The notes: generated by a model from the letters alone, not told the origin. A DNA stretch of 64,000 bases from VAZQ01 sp963712565 (GCA_963712565.1 CAVQIP010000068.1:76892-140891); one strand, 5' to 3'; positions 44,008 through 54,313 are shown, counted from the stretch's first letter. A program made the numbers and translations.

Positions 44008-44302
44008 GACCCCCTCCGGTCGACTTGCGTCTTTGCCCGGTTTTTCGCCCCATCGCGTGGAGCGCCCCATCGCCTGCGATTGTCGGGTCAAATTTGTTAA
44101 AAACCCAGTACGAATTCGCCTGCGATTTCAGTTTGCTGGCGGGCGTTGCAAAAAAGCTACGGTTAGGGTTAAGGATCGATGCAATCAGGTCACAGTCGGG
44201 CGCCAAAGTCGTCGCGACGGGCCCCAGGGGGGCGGCTGGGATCGAGCTTTGGGGGGGCCGATATCGGACCGGCGAGGCGTCAGGTTTTGCCGTGTACCAG
44301 AA

Positions 44303-44497
44303 TCAGAGCGGGGATCCGGTGGGGCCATGCTTGGCATGCCACCTGGGTCCGGGACCGCGCATGTAGTGCAACTCCGGCCGGTAGGGATCGAACAGCGCTC
44401 GGGCCAGATTGTGGGCGAGTTCGGCGAGGTCGGCGGCCAAACCCAGGACCGGACGACGGGGGGCAAGCATTCGAACCCTGGTTGCGGCCGTGATCAT
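44303..44497 (-). CDS. Unrecognised small protein with DPYRPELHYMRGPGP motif, paralogue 2
   Basis: A 64-aa protein sharing (L/V)AADLAE..H.LAR.L.DPYRP and the following core with the gene at 43777. It differs in its N-terminus (MITAATRVRMLAPRRPV) and ends soon after WHAKH. GGAGAGCGTC precedes ATG 44497. The 295-nt gap to its paralogue is AT-richer and probably holds a separate promoter for the left copy. The conserved core occupies 44327-44389. Confidence 0.74.
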   Translation of the reverse strand: MITAATRVRMLAPRRPVLGLAADLAELAHNLARALFDPYRPELHYMRGPGPRWHAKHGPTGSPL

Positions 44498-44827
44498 GAC
44501 GCTCTCCGCTCGGCTTGTTGTTTTTGTCAGCTGCCGCGCTTGCCTGTTGGTCATCGCGCGACGCGTTTGGGTTCAACGAATGATCGGCAACCTGCGTTAA
44601 ACCTTGGTAACAATGGCCCGCGGCGTTGCGCGATCGGTCGTCCTCCTTGCTCAACAGATACGTCGACCGCCGCGCGGCGGATGTGACCTGCCTCACCTCC
44701 TTCTCGTTTTTGTGATCGCTGAGATTGCCCCGCCGCGGCCTTGCCCTCCCGCGCGCGTCTCGCTACATCACCGGCAATTTCCCGACATCCGGCGCCGATG
44801 GGTGCCCAACAACGAGAGCAGGGGCTG
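44498..44827. other. Divergent intergenic region upstream of ettA
   Basis: 330 nt between the leftward small gene and ettA. An AT-richer stretch around 44585-44615 is the likeliest promoter area for the leftward gene. No other gene or repeat is supported. Confidence 0.45.
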
Positions 44828-46480
<1,653 letters not shown>

Positions 46481-46487
46481 ATCGGTC

Positions 46488-46630
46488 GTAGGGTGGGCAT
46501 AGCGCGCTCTCGGTTCTATCATCCGCGCGGGTTGTGCGGGCGCAATGCCCACGCGCTGTGTTGGCGTGGGCCAAGTCGCCCGTGGCGCCCGTGTGAATGG
46601 TCGTTCCCTCGGTAGGCGATTCTGTCCGTC
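46488..46630. repeat. MITE-like inverted repeat element, copy B (degenerate right end)
   Basis: It starts GTAGGGTGGGCATAGCGCGC like copy A and keeps the central ATGCCCACGCG/GCGTGGGC block. The right end has decayed (GGCGATTCTGTCCGTC where copy A has GCGATTTTGCCCACC). It begins 8 nt after the ettA stop and ends about 30 nt before tam. Confidence 0.78.
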
Positions 46631-46662
46631 GACGCGTCTCACCCTTGCCGGAAATCCTGCCG

Positions 46663-47436
46663 ATGGCCGACGATTGGAGTGCGCGCCAATACCTCAAGTT
46701 CGAGGACGAGCGCACGCGCCCGCCGCGCGATCTCCTGGCGCAGGTGCCGCTTTCGGCGCCGCGCCGGGTGATCGATCTCGGCTGCGGGCCCGGCAATTCC
46801 ACCGAGCTGCTGATCGAGCGCTATCCGCAGGCCGAAGTGATCGGCCTGGATTCCTCCCCCGACATGCTGCGCCAGGCGCGCGAACGGCTTCCCGGCTGCC
46901 GCTTCCTCGAAGCGGATCTGGCGCATTGGCGCCCGCAGGCGAGCGTCGATCTCCTGTTCGCCAACGCCGTGTTGCAATGGGTCCCCGACCATCCCGCGGT
47001 GTTGCGGCGTCTGCTCGCGGTACTGCCGCAAGGCGGCGTATTGGCGGTGCAGATGCCCGACAACACGCAGGAGCCGGCGCTGGCGCTCATGGTCGAGGTG
47101 GCGGAGAGCGGCCCGTGGGCGGCCGCTCTTGCCAGCGCCGCGGCGGCGCGCGACGACCTGCCGACGCCGGCGGCCTATTACAATTTGCTCAAGCCGCTCT
47201 GCGCGCACCTCGACATCTGGCACACGGTCTACAATCACGTGCTGGCCGGACCCGAAGCCATCGTCGAATGGTTCCGCGGCTCGGGCCTGCGGCCGTTTCT
47301 CGCCCCGCTCGACCAGGACATGCGCAAGGACTTCGTCGCCGCCTATCGCACGCGCATCGCGCAAGCCTACCCCGTGCGCTTCGACGGCAAGGCGCTGTTG
47401 CGGTTTCCGCGGCTGTTCATGGTGGCGATACGGTAG
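46663..47436 (+). CDS. tam: Trans-aconitate 2-methyltransferase
   Basis: A 257-aa SAM-dependent methyltransferase opening WSARQYLKFEDERTRPPRDL, the family hallmark. Motif I is VIDLGCGPGNSTELL, with later ANAVLQWVPDHPAVL and RFPRLFMVA near the end. It methylates trans-aconitate, a spontaneous isomer and aconitase inhibitor, in the cytoplasm. The gene is flanked on both sides by copies of the 145-bp repeat in opposite orientation. Confidence 0.92.
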   Translation: MADDWSARQYLKFEDERTRPPRDLLAQVPLSAPRRVIDLGCGPGNSTELLIERYPQAEVIGLDSSPDMLRQARERLPGCRFLEADLAHWRPQASVDLLFANAVLQWVPDHPAVLRRLLAVLPQGGVLAVQMPDNTQEPALALMVEVAESGPWAAALASAAAARDDLPTPAAYYNLLKPLCAHLDIWHTVYNHVLAGPEAIVEWFRGSGLRPFLAPLDQDMRKDFVAAYRTRIAQAYPVRFDGKALLRFPRLFMVAIR

Positions 47437-47462
47437 CGGGCCAGCGTCTGGATCGGGGATGT

Positions 47463-47607
47463 GTAGGGTGGGCAAAATCGCCTGCTGAGGAACGGCAACT
47501 TGCACGGCGCTGCGAGCGATTTTGCCCACGCGGACAGAACGCGTGGGCATTGCGCCTGCGCAACGAGTGCGGGGGAGAGAGCCGGAAGCGCGCAATGCCC
47601 ACCCTAC
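47463..47607. repeat. 145-bp MITE-like inverted repeat element, copy C (inverted)
   Basis: The same length as copy A but reversed: it starts GTAGGGTGGGCAAAATCGC and ends GCGCAATGCCCACCCTAC. The terminal 12 bp are perfect inverted repeats. It lies 26 nt after tam and 16 nt before the stop of the leftward HPF-like gene, so it may also act as a transcription-ending structure. Confidence 0.85.
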
Positions 47608-47623
47608 AGATCTATCTCTCAGG

Positions 47624-48205
47624 CTAATTTTTCCCCTTCACCCGCACCTTGGTGGCGATCGGGCCGGTGTCGCCCACGTCCTCGTTGTAATAGACGTCGT
47701 CGCCGCGTTCGAGGCCGTCGAAGTCGCCGGACAGCAGCGAGTTGCGGTGGAAGTAGAGCAGCCCGCCCTCCTTGGTCATCAGAAACCCGAAGTCCTGCTC
47801 GGGCGTGATCTCTGCGACCTGACCGAGCGATTGGTTCTCGGCATCGTGGTTGCCGACTTTGGTGCGGCCGTCGCGCCGCTCCTTGAGGTCGAGCAATTGC
47901 CGCTCGGCGATGCGGAACGCCTCGTTGATCGCCTTGTGCAGGTCGGGGTGCTGATACTTCCGCAGCAGGTGCTCGGGCTCGTGGCTGACCACGAGGTCGG
48001 CGCGGCCCGGAATGCCGAGCTCGATGTGCACGACCGGAGGGATGGTGCCGGTAAGGTCCTTGGCGCGCTGGTCGATCCGGACCCGGCACGAGACCAGCCG
48101 GTCGTAGAGCTTCTCCAGATCGGCGACCCGGGCGCGGATTTCCTGTTCGGCCCAGTCCGAGCTTTCGATATTATGAAAAGCAATTTCGAGCGGCACCTGC
48201 AGCAT
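47624..48205 (-). CDS. HPF/RaiA-like ribosome-associated protein with C-terminal cold-shock domain
   Basis: A 193-aa protein. Residues 1-105 resemble the S30AE/HPF fold (PLEIAFHNIESSDWAEQEIR, then LYDRLVSCRVRIDQ). Residues 125-190 form a cold-shock-type barrel (GQVAEITPEQDFGFLMTKEG, YFHRNSLL, then GDTGPIATKV). The pairing suggests a stress-linked ribosome or RNA binder. ATG 48205 has GGAG 6 nt upstream; ATG 48217, in frame, is an alternative that adds four residues. It diverges from the transglycosylase gene. Confidence 0.83.
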   Translation of the reverse strand: MLQVPLEIAFHNIESSDWAEQEIRARVADLEKLYDRLVSCRVRIDQRAKDLTGTIPPVVHIELGIPGRADLVVSHEPEHLLRKYQHPDLHKAINEAFRIAERQLLDLKERRDGRTKVGNHDAENQSLGQVAEITPEQDFGFLMTKEGGLLYFHRNSLLSGDFDGLERGDDVYYNEDVGDTGPIATKVRVKGKN

Positions 48206-48336
48206 CGGCGGCTCCATATCTTGGGCGCTTTTGGACGCTTGTATTAACGCCCGGTGCGGTCGAATCGTTGCAGTGGAGCGGCGCCAACGGATCTGCGCCG
48301 GGCTTTTGCAATACGTCGGAAAGGAACGAGCGGGCA

Positions 48337-49585
48337 ATGGGTCGATTTGGCAACTATGCGGCTGTTCTCCTGGGCGCCTGGCTGGCGGCGGCTACCGCCA
48401 CGCCCGCGGCGGCGGCCGATCCCGCCTTTCAAAAATGGCTGGAGGGACTCTGGCCGCAGGCGCAGGCGCTCGGCGTCTCGCGCCAGACTTTCGATGCCGC
48501 CACGCGCGGGCTCGCGCCCGATCTGACGCTGCCCGATCTCGAGCTGCCGGGCCGGCCGGGCGCGCCGCCGCGCGGCCAGGCTGAATTCGTGCAGACCCCC
48601 GCCGACTACATCAAGGAGGCCAATATCGCGCACCTCGCCGCGCAGGGAAAAAAGCTCGCCGCCGCGCACGCCCGCACGCTGGCCGCGATCGAGCAGCAAT
48701 ACGGCGTGCCCGGCAACGTGCTGCTGGCGATCTGGGGCCGCGAGACCGCGTTCGGCGGCTACCGGCTGCCGAAAAACGCCATCACCGTGCTCGCCACCCA
48801 GGGCTATTACGGCCGGCGCAAGGACATGTTTGCGCAAGAGCTGCTCTACGCCCTCAAGATGCTGGAGGAGGGCCACGTCAGGCTCGCGGATATGAAGAGC
48901 TCCTGGGGCGGCGCCATGGGATTGACCCAGTTCCTGCCGTCCGAGTTCTACAAATACGCCGTCGATTTCGACGGCGACGGCAAGAAGGACATCTGGACCT
49001 CGGTGCCCGATGCGCTGGCGTCGGCGGCGCAGCAACTCGTCGGCAAGGGCTGGCAGCGCGGCGCGCACTGGGCCTACGAGGTGCGCGCGCCGCAGAGCGT
49101 CGACTGCACCATCGGCGTTCCCGACGTCACGCGTCCGCTCGGCGAATGGCTCAAGCAAGGCTTCGTGCTCGCCCATGGGCGCAAGCCGGCTGCGGCGGAG
49201 CTCAGCGAGCCGGCGTCGTTGCTGCTGCCGGAGGGGACCTACGGGCCGGCGTTCCTGACGCTCAAGAACTACTACGTCATCAAGGAATACAATTTCTCCG
49301 ATCTCTACGTGCTGTTCGTGGGCCATCTGAGCGAGCGCATCGTCGATCCGCGCCCGTTCGAGACCGCCGTGGAGCAAGAACACGCAACTGCGCACGGCGC
49401 AGGTCGAGATGATGCAGCGTACGCTGACCAAGCTCGGCCTCTACAAGGACAAGATCGACGGCAAGGCCGGCATGCTCACGCGCGCGGCGCTCGGCGCCTA
49501 CCAGAAGGCGAACCACTTGAAGGTCGATTGCTGGCCGACGGCGGCCGTGCTCGACGACATGCAACGCCGCGCGGCGAGAAACTGA
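48337..49585 (+). pseudogene. Lytic murein transglycosylase (MltB type) with a +1 frameshift before its peptidoglycan-binding domain
   Basis: A signal peptide (residues 1-27) and SLT/MltB catalytic domain with Glu136 in IWGRETAFGGYRLP run in frame 1 to about 49365. There FETAVEQEH replaces the expected FETPWSKNTQ. Skipping one base near 49364-49366 restores ETPWSKNTQLRTAQ and a complete PG_binding_1 domain (MMQRTLTKLGLYKDKIDGKA) ending ARN at 49585. Without the correction the frame runs on to 50049 through junk. It is either a real recent mutation removing the C-terminal domain or an assembly error. The catalytic part is intact. Confidence 0.85.
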
Positions 49586-49606
49586 GCGCGCGCGCTGCCC
49601 ATGCAA

Positions 49607-49632
49607 ATGGCCGGCTCATGCGAGCCGGCCAT
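49607..49632. terminator. Hairpin downstream of the transglycosylase gene
   Basis: The 11-bp stem ATGGCCGGCTC/GAGCCGGCCAT has a 4-nt loop and lies between convergent genes. It is followed on the plus strand by GATTTAAAG, with no strict T-run. It probably ends transcription from one or both sides. Confidence 0.6.
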
Positions 49633-49689
49633 GATTTAAAGTTCAGAAGACTTCGGTGTCACGCGGCCGCTGGCCGCGTTGCGTGCCGC

Positions 49690-49977
49690 TCAGCAGGCGA
49701 CGCGCACCGGCCGCACCACCCAGGCCTGATAGCGATTGGACCACACCTCTTGATCGACGATGCAGGTGCGCGGCGCGGCGTAGACCGGTGCCGGCTCGAC
49801 ATAGGCGGGCCGCGAATTCGCGACTGCGCTGCCGATGATGGCGCCCGCCACCAGGCCGCCGACGACGCCGGCGCCGACCGCGCAGCCGTAGCAGCGGGCG
49901 TCCGCTGTCGTCGGCATGGCGGCGGTCGCGATTGCCATGGTCGCGGCCGCAACGAAGGCAGTGAGAGTCTTCTTCAT
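49690..49977 (-). CDS. Small exported Cys-containing protein, paralogue of the next gene's leader
   Basis: A 95-aa protein with signal peptide MKKTLTAFVAAATMAIATAA and PTTADARC. The mature part begins CYGCAVGAG, continues with a Gly/Ala glycine-zipper-like segment (VVGGLVAGAIIGSAVA) and ends with two Cys (RTCIVDQEVW, VRVAC). The secreted leader is nearly the same as that of the Tyr-rich protein at 50244, so the two are old tandem duplicates with diverged mature parts. It is a probable surface or periplasmic protein of unknown role. Confidence 0.78.
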   Translation of the reverse strand: MKKTLTAFVAAATMAIATAAMPTTADARCYGCAVGAGVVGGLVAGAIIGSAVANSRPAYVEPAPVYAAPRTCIVDQEVWSNRYQAWVVRPVRVAC

Positions 49978-50171
49978 CAGAGTCTCCTTGAGCGTCGGCT
50001 GACGCCGAGCGCGAGCGAAAGGTTGCGATGTCCGAATAGCCCGGATTGAGCCATAGCCCCCGATTGAGCCGGGGAGCATAATCCCGGTTAATTTGTCGGA
50101 ATTTTGGTCAGAAAAACCTTGCTGCGTCCTTAACTTACGGCCCTGTGGACGGCGCGCCGGCGCGCTCGCGG

Positions 50172-50204
50172 ACAAAAACGCCGGCACTCCCGCGGGAGCG
50201 CCGG
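50172..50204 (-). terminator. Rho-independent terminator after the Tyr-rich protein gene
   Basis: On the minus strand a long GC stem (CGCCGGCGCTCCCG with its near-complement CGGGAGTGCCGGCG) is followed by TTTTT. It lies 40 nt after the stop of the 119-aa gene. Confidence 0.85.
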
Positions 50205-50243
50205 CGCCAGGCTGTCGGTCCGCCGGGAGGAGGGCCGATACGC

Positions 50244-50603
50244 TCAGCACACGCGATAGCGATAGCCGTTGCGCCAGCGCCAGCAGTTGTAATAGGGCCG
50301 CGGCGCGTAGTTGTAGTAGGCCGGCGCCGGCGCGTAGCCGTAGTCGACCGGCGCCGGTGCGTAGCCGTAGTCGACCGGGTAGTAGCCGCCGTAGGACGAC
50401 GGACCGTAATAGCCGCCGTAATACGGGCTGTAATAACCGGAGTAGTACGGCCGTGCGAACGCGCTTGAGATGATGGCGGCGGCGGCGAAGGCGCCCAGCG
50501 CCGGTCCCCACCAACCGCGGCGCGCATCCGCGGTCGTCGGCGTGGCAACCGCCGCGACCGCGACGGTTACCGCCGCAACAAGGGCGGTCAGGGTTTTCCT
50601 CAT
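50244..50603 (-). CDS. Exported Tyr/Gly/Pro-rich repeat protein
   Basis: A 119-aa protein whose leader MRKTLTALVAAVTVAVAAVA and PTTADAR matches the neighbouring 95-aa gene. The mature part has a short hydrophobic stretch, then low-complexity YYSPYYGGYYGPSSYGGYYP and two DYGYAPAPV-type repeats, and ends CWRWRNGYRYRVC. Such Tyr-rich secreted proteins are common in rhizobia, with no known activity. It has its own terminator. Confidence 0.8.
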   Translation of the reverse strand: MRKTLTALVAAVTVAVAAVATPTTADARRGWWGPALGAFAAAAIISSAFARPYYSGYYSPYYGGYYGPSSYGGYYPVDYGYAPAPVDYGYAPAPAYYNYAPRPYYNCWRWRNGYRYRVC

Positions 50604-50857
50604 GGCGTCACCTCGACATGAACAAGGGCGAGGGTTCAGGTGATGGTCAAACGTGACCTTGGTTGAAATGTTCCACGCCGACGCTGAACGACGGCTGAAC
50701 GGAATTCACGCCCTTGCCCGAATGCCGCCACGATTGACTTCGCGCTGGGGCTCGCGCTGCTAGCCGTCCGCACCAAGACCCGGCCGAGCGCCGGACCTGC
50801 GCGCTCGGCAACGAGAGATGAGGGCCGGCACCGTTCGCGTGGGCCGCGCCGTGCCCG

Positions 50858-51931
50858 TCACGGCTCGAAGATCGCCTTCAGCAGCGCGGCGAGACGAAAG
50901 CCGGCCTTGGCGAGTTGATAGCGCGCGCGCTCCGTGGCCCAGCCCTCGTAAGTCGGGTCGAGCGCGGCCACCCAAGTGCAGCCGCCGGTCGAGGGAAACG
51001 GCGAGGGTCTTGCGCCCTTGCGGATGGTCAGGTTCTGCAACGCTTCGCTCGCCAGCGGCATGACCTCGGTCGCCCATTGCGCCGCCCAGGTCTCCGGCGC
51101 GCCCGCGGTTTCCCATCCTCCGGGCGGGGCGGCGGCGAGGAGCTTGGCGAAGGCCTGTTCCGATTGCGCGACGCCGGCCGATTGCATCGCCCGCGCGACC
51201 GTCACGCTGTCCCAGTAGAGGTGCAGGTTGCCGGCCGGCGGCACCGCCGGAGGCGGGGCGTCGAGGAAGATCAGGTTGCCGCCCATGGTCATCGCGACGG
51301 TATCGCCGATGCCGAAGGTCGGCGGCTGACCCACGACGTTGGGATCGACGCTGGTTTCGCAGCTCCTGTCGAAATATTTCGCGCCCACGTGCAGCGGCTG
51401 ATGGATGTCGCCGACGAGATGCACGAGCAGCCAGATGGCCTCCGCGTCGGTCAGCTTGACGTCCGGCTTCGGCGGCGGGGTGTTGCCGCGCAGCTGCGCG
51501 ACCACGTATTCGATCATCCGCACGACGTCGGTGTCCTCGGTGCCGGCGCTGCCCGCGACGTATTTCGCCTGCTGCAGCGGCACGTCGGTGAAGTGGAATT
51601 GGTCGTGGTGCGGATTGCGCGCGACGTAGGCCTTCTCCTCGTCGGAGGGCGGGCGACCGCAAAACGGCACGTTGCCGCGCTTGGCGCAGTCGGGGAACAC
51701 CGCGGCCTGGCTGAGGCTTCGCTTCTCCACGACGTTGCCGTCGGCGTCTTTCTTGTCGAGCAGCGCGCTCACGCGCTGCTGCGCCGCCGGGTAGTGCTGC
51801 GCCAGGATGAGGTCGGCGATCGCGCCGACGATGCGGTGCCCCGGATAGTCCCACGCCAGCGCCGGCGGCGGGACCGCGATGGCAATCCCGGCGGCCAGCA
51901 ACGCCGGTCGAATCCTGCTGCCCATGCGCAT
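50858..51931 (-). CDS. S1/P1-type nuclease, exported
   Basis: A 357-aa zinc-dependent nuclease. Signal peptide cleavage after Ala26 would leave Trp27 (WDYPGHRIVG) as the new N-terminus, which together with His32 coordinates zinc in this family. The other ligand clusters HHDQFHFTDVP and HLVGDIHQPLHVG are present, as is HLYWDSV. It cleaves single-stranded nucleic acid in the periplasm or outside the cell. ATG 51931 has GGAAGGGAGC directly upstream and is preferred to the ATG at 51952. Confidence 0.92.
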   Translation of the reverse strand: MRMGSRIRPALLAAGIAIAVPPPALAWDYPGHRIVGAIADLILAQHYPAAQQRVSALLDKKDADGNVVEKRSLSQAAVFPDCAKRGNVPFCGRPPSDEEKAYVARNPHHDQFHFTDVPLQQAKYVAGSAGTEDTDVVRMIEYVVAQLRGNTPPPKPDVKLTDAEAIWLLVHLVGDIHQPLHVGAKYFDRSCETSVDPNVVGQPPTFGIGDTVAMTMGGNLIFLDAPPPAVPPAGNLHLYWDSVTVARAMQSAGVAQSEQAFAKLLAAAPPGGWETAGAPETWAAQWATEVMPLASEALQNLTIRKGARPSPFPSTGGCTWVAALDPTYEGWATERARYQLAKAGFRLAALLKAIFEP

Positions 51932-52038
51932 GCTCCCTTCCGGCAAGCTCAATTCTCCGCGTCTACGGTATCACCCCGCATCGTTTCGAATACCCGGCTT
52001 CGCTCGGGGATGAACTTCTCCGGCCGGATTTCGAGCAC

Positions 52039-53403
52039 TCATGCGACGGGTGTCCTCGACGCGGTGGTTTGACACGGATTCTGGAAGAACCGGTTCGCCG
52101 GCCGCGGCAGGCCCAGATTCTCGCGCAGCGTCTTGCCTTCGTAGTCGCGCCGGAACAGGCCGCGCCGCTGCAGCTCCGGCACCACGCGGTCGACGACGTC
52201 GTCGAGCCCGCCCGGCAGGTAGGGAAACATCACGGTGAAGCCGTCCGAGCCCTCGGTGGCGAGCCATTCCTCCATCTCGTCGGCGATGGTCTTGGGCGTG
52301 CCGACCATGGCGAGGCCGGAATAGCCGCCCAGCCGCTGGGCGAGCTGCCGCACCGTGAGGTTCTCCCGCCGCGCCAGGGCGATCGCGCGCTCACGCCCGC
52401 TCTTGCTGGCGTTGCTCTCCGGGATGTCGGGCAGCGGTCCGTCGGGATCGAACCTGGAGGCGTCGTGGCCGAGCGCGATCGAGAGCGAGGCAATCGCGTT
52501 GTCGTAGTGGACCAGGCTGTCGAGCCGCGCCCGCTTGGCGCGCGCCTCTTCCACGGTGTCGCCGACCACGATCAAGCAGCCCGGCAGGATTTTCAGATGA
52601 TCGCGCGAACGCCCGGCCTTCTCGGCGCGGCCTTTCACGTCGGCGTAGAACGCGCGCCCCACCGCGAGGCTCGCTTGCGCGGTGAACACCGCCTCCGCGG
52701 TCTCGGCCGCGAGCTGGCGGCCGGCGTCGGAGGCGCCGGCCTGCACGATGACCGGCCAGCCTTGCACCGGCCGGGCGATGTTGAGCGGGCCGCGCACCGA
52801 GAGGTACCTGCCCTTGTGGTCGAGCACGTGCAGCTTGGCGGTATCGACATAGATGCCGCTGTCGACGTCGCGGATGAAGGCGTCGTCCGCCCAGCTGTCC
52901 CACAGTCCCGTCACCACGTCGTAGAATTCGCGCGCGCGCCGATAGCGCTCGCCGTGCTCCATGTGGTCGGTGAGCCCGAAATTCAACGCCGCGTCCGGAT
53001 TGGAGGTGGTGACGATGTTCCAGCCGGCGCGGCCATTGCTGATATGGTCGAGCGAGGCGAACCGCCGTGCCACGTGGTAGGGCGCGTCGAAGGTGGTCGA
53101 GCCGGTGGCAACGAGCCCGATATGCTCGGTCACGACGGCGAGCGCCGAGAGCAGCGTGAACGGCTCGAACGAGGTCACGGTGTGGCTGCGCTTGAGCGCG
53201 TCCATCGGCATGTTGAGCACGGCGAGGTGATCGGCCATGAAGAAGGCGTCGAACTTGCCGCGCTCCAGCGTCTGCGCAAAGCGTTTGAGATGTGCGAAGT
53301 TGAAGTTGGCGTCGGGAAAGGCGCCGGGATAGCGCCAGGCGCCGGTGTGGAGGCTCACCGGCCGCATGAAGGCGCCCAGCCGCAGTTGCCGCGATGCCGC
53401 CAT
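52039..53403 (-). CDS. LLM-class flavin-dependent monooxygenase (NtaA/SnaA/DszA type)
   Basis: A 454-aa FMNH2-dependent monooxygenase with the opening RQLRLGAFMRPVSLHTGAWR and FDAFFMADHLAVLN. AGWNIVTTSNPDAALNFG and VQAGASDAGRQLAAETAEAV are family signatures. Members oxidise nitrilotriacetate, dibenzothiophene sulfone, pristinamycin or related compounds with a separate flavin reductase, which is not present here. The substrate is unknown. It is transcribed alone. Confidence 0.9.
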   Translation of the reverse strand: MAASRQLRLGAFMRPVSLHTGAWRYPGAFPDANFNFAHLKRFAQTLERGKFDAFFMADHLAVLNMPMDALKRSHTVTSFEPFTLLSALAVVTEHIGLVATGSTTFDAPYHVARRFASLDHISNGRAGWNIVTTSNPDAALNFGLTDHMEHGERYRRAREFYDVVTGLWDSWADDAFIRDVDSGIYVDTAKLHVLDHKGRYLSVRGPLNIARPVQGWPVIVQAGASDAGRQLAAETAEAVFTAQASLAVGRAFYADVKGRAEKAGRSRDHLKILPGCLIVVGDTVEEARAKRARLDSLVHYDNAIASLSIALGHDASRFDPDGPLPDIPESNASKSGRERAIALARRENLTVRQLAQRLGGYSGLAMVGTPKTIADEMEEWLATEGSDGFTVMFPYLPGGLDDVVDRVVPELQRRGLFRRDYEGKTLRENLGLPRPANRFFQNPCQTTASRTPVA

Positions 53404-53832
53404 GGACCACTCCCCGCGTCTCGACGACGCCGTCGAGACGCCTATTCAGACGTGCCTGAGTCTCTAGCCGACATCGCGCGGCGCGCCGGTGCCCGCGCTT
53501 CGCCGGCTGCAACGCCGCCGCGCTACAGCGTCTTGATCTGCACCCGGATCGTTGCCGATGGTTCTCGCTTGTGCCGCGCAATGGCCCGGCACTCCCCGAC
53601 AACGTCTGGAGCGGCGGGAACGATAGCAAACGGCGGGACCCCTCTCCAGGCGGAGCGGGAGGAGCAGGACGCGAGCGCATGCGCGAGCCCGATCCGGGCC
53701 GGCGGCGGGCGCGACGATCGTATAGGTCTAGATTGATCGGGACTGGAAAGCCGGTGTGCGCTGCACAATGGCGGGGAGGGGATCGGCGCCCCGAAACGAG
53801 GCGGAGGAAATCCCGGGCGGCCGGACGCGGTT
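53404..53832. other. Intergenic region upstream of the flavin monooxygenase
   Basis: 429 nt with no convincing gene. A leftward 81-codon frame at 53523-53768 is Arg/Pro/Ser-rich, lacks a good RBS and is not called. The region holds the promoter of the monooxygenase and the downstream flank of the 29-aa gene. Confidence 0.5.
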
Positions 53833-53922
53833 TTAGAAGGCGAAAGCGTTCAGGACCAAGCCGCAGGTGAACAGTCCGCCGAGAATCAGGCCAAATAACT
53901 GGGTAATCCGTCGCTCGCTCAT
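53833..53922 (-). CDS. 29-aa single-pass membrane microprotein
   Basis: A tiny frame beginning MSERRITQLF and continuing GLILGGLFTCGLVLNAFAF: a charged N-terminus and one hydrophobic helix of about 18 residues. GGAGG sits 6 nt before the ATG, an excellent RBS. It faces the 101-aa gene at 53999. It resembles small accessory subunits of membrane complexes in size, but I do not recognise it. Confidence 0.62.
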   Translation of the reverse strand: MSERRITQLFGLILGGLFTCGLVLNAFAF

Positions 53923-53998
53923 AGCACCCTCCAGCACCCAGGATTTAGTCGGGCGAGCGAGCCGTCCGGTTCAATCCTGCCGCATGAAAAGGCGCGCC

Positions 53999-54304
53999 AT
54001 GACCGGCGACCGACCGAAGGGGCGAGCGTTCGAGCCGGTCACGCTCGGCCATATCCGCGGCCACGGCTGCCGCGACCTGCTGATCTATTGCGATTCCGGC
54101 TGGTGTCATCACGGCGCGACCATGAATGCGGACTGGCTGCCCGACGATACGCCGGTGCGGTCGCTGTGCTCGCGGATGGTGTGCACCCGCTGCGGGGTGA
54201 TCGGGGCGGACGTGCGGCCGGACTGGCGGCCGCACACGCAATCGGCGGCGACGCAGCGGAGCGTGCCCGCGGTGGCCCCGGCGCGGCGGCCCGAGGGCGG
54301 CTGA
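53999..54304 (+). CDS. Conserved hypothetical protein with Cys/His clusters
   Basis: A 101-aa protein with HGCRDLLIYCDSGWCHHGAT, MNADWLPDDTPVRSLCSRMV and CTRCGVIGADVRPDW. Five cysteines and neighbouring His suggest one or two zinc sites. I recognise the type as frequent in Bradyrhizobium-like genomes with no known function. ATG 53999 (AAAAGGCG upstream) is preferred; ATG 53984 is also in frame. The last 20 residues are low in complexity. It converges on the membrane-protein gene 9 nt away. Confidence 0.78.
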   Translation: MTGDRPKGRAFEPVTLGHIRGHGCRDLLIYCDSGWCHHGATMNADWLPDDTPVRSLCSRMVCTRCGVIGADVRPDWRPHTQSAATQRSVPAVAPARRPEGG

Positions 54305-54313
54305 AGGGGCTGT

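Noticed and set aside
44158..44176. Telomere-like GGTTAGGGTTAAGG string
   Set aside because: Only two imperfect units in an AT-richer promoter region; no array.
44466..44482. TTCGAA-containing string resembling a tRNA T-loop
   Set aside because: No flanking acceptor or anticodon stems; it lies inside the 64-aa small-protein gene.
49585..50049. Continuation of the transglycosylase reading frame beyond its true stop
   Set aside because: After the frameshift the frame reads through a hairpin and the antisense of the 95-aa gene; there is no domain in it.
53523..53768. Possible 81-codon leftward gene
   Set aside because: Arg/Pro/Ser-rich, no ribosome-binding site and no recognisable motif; not separable from chance in this composition.
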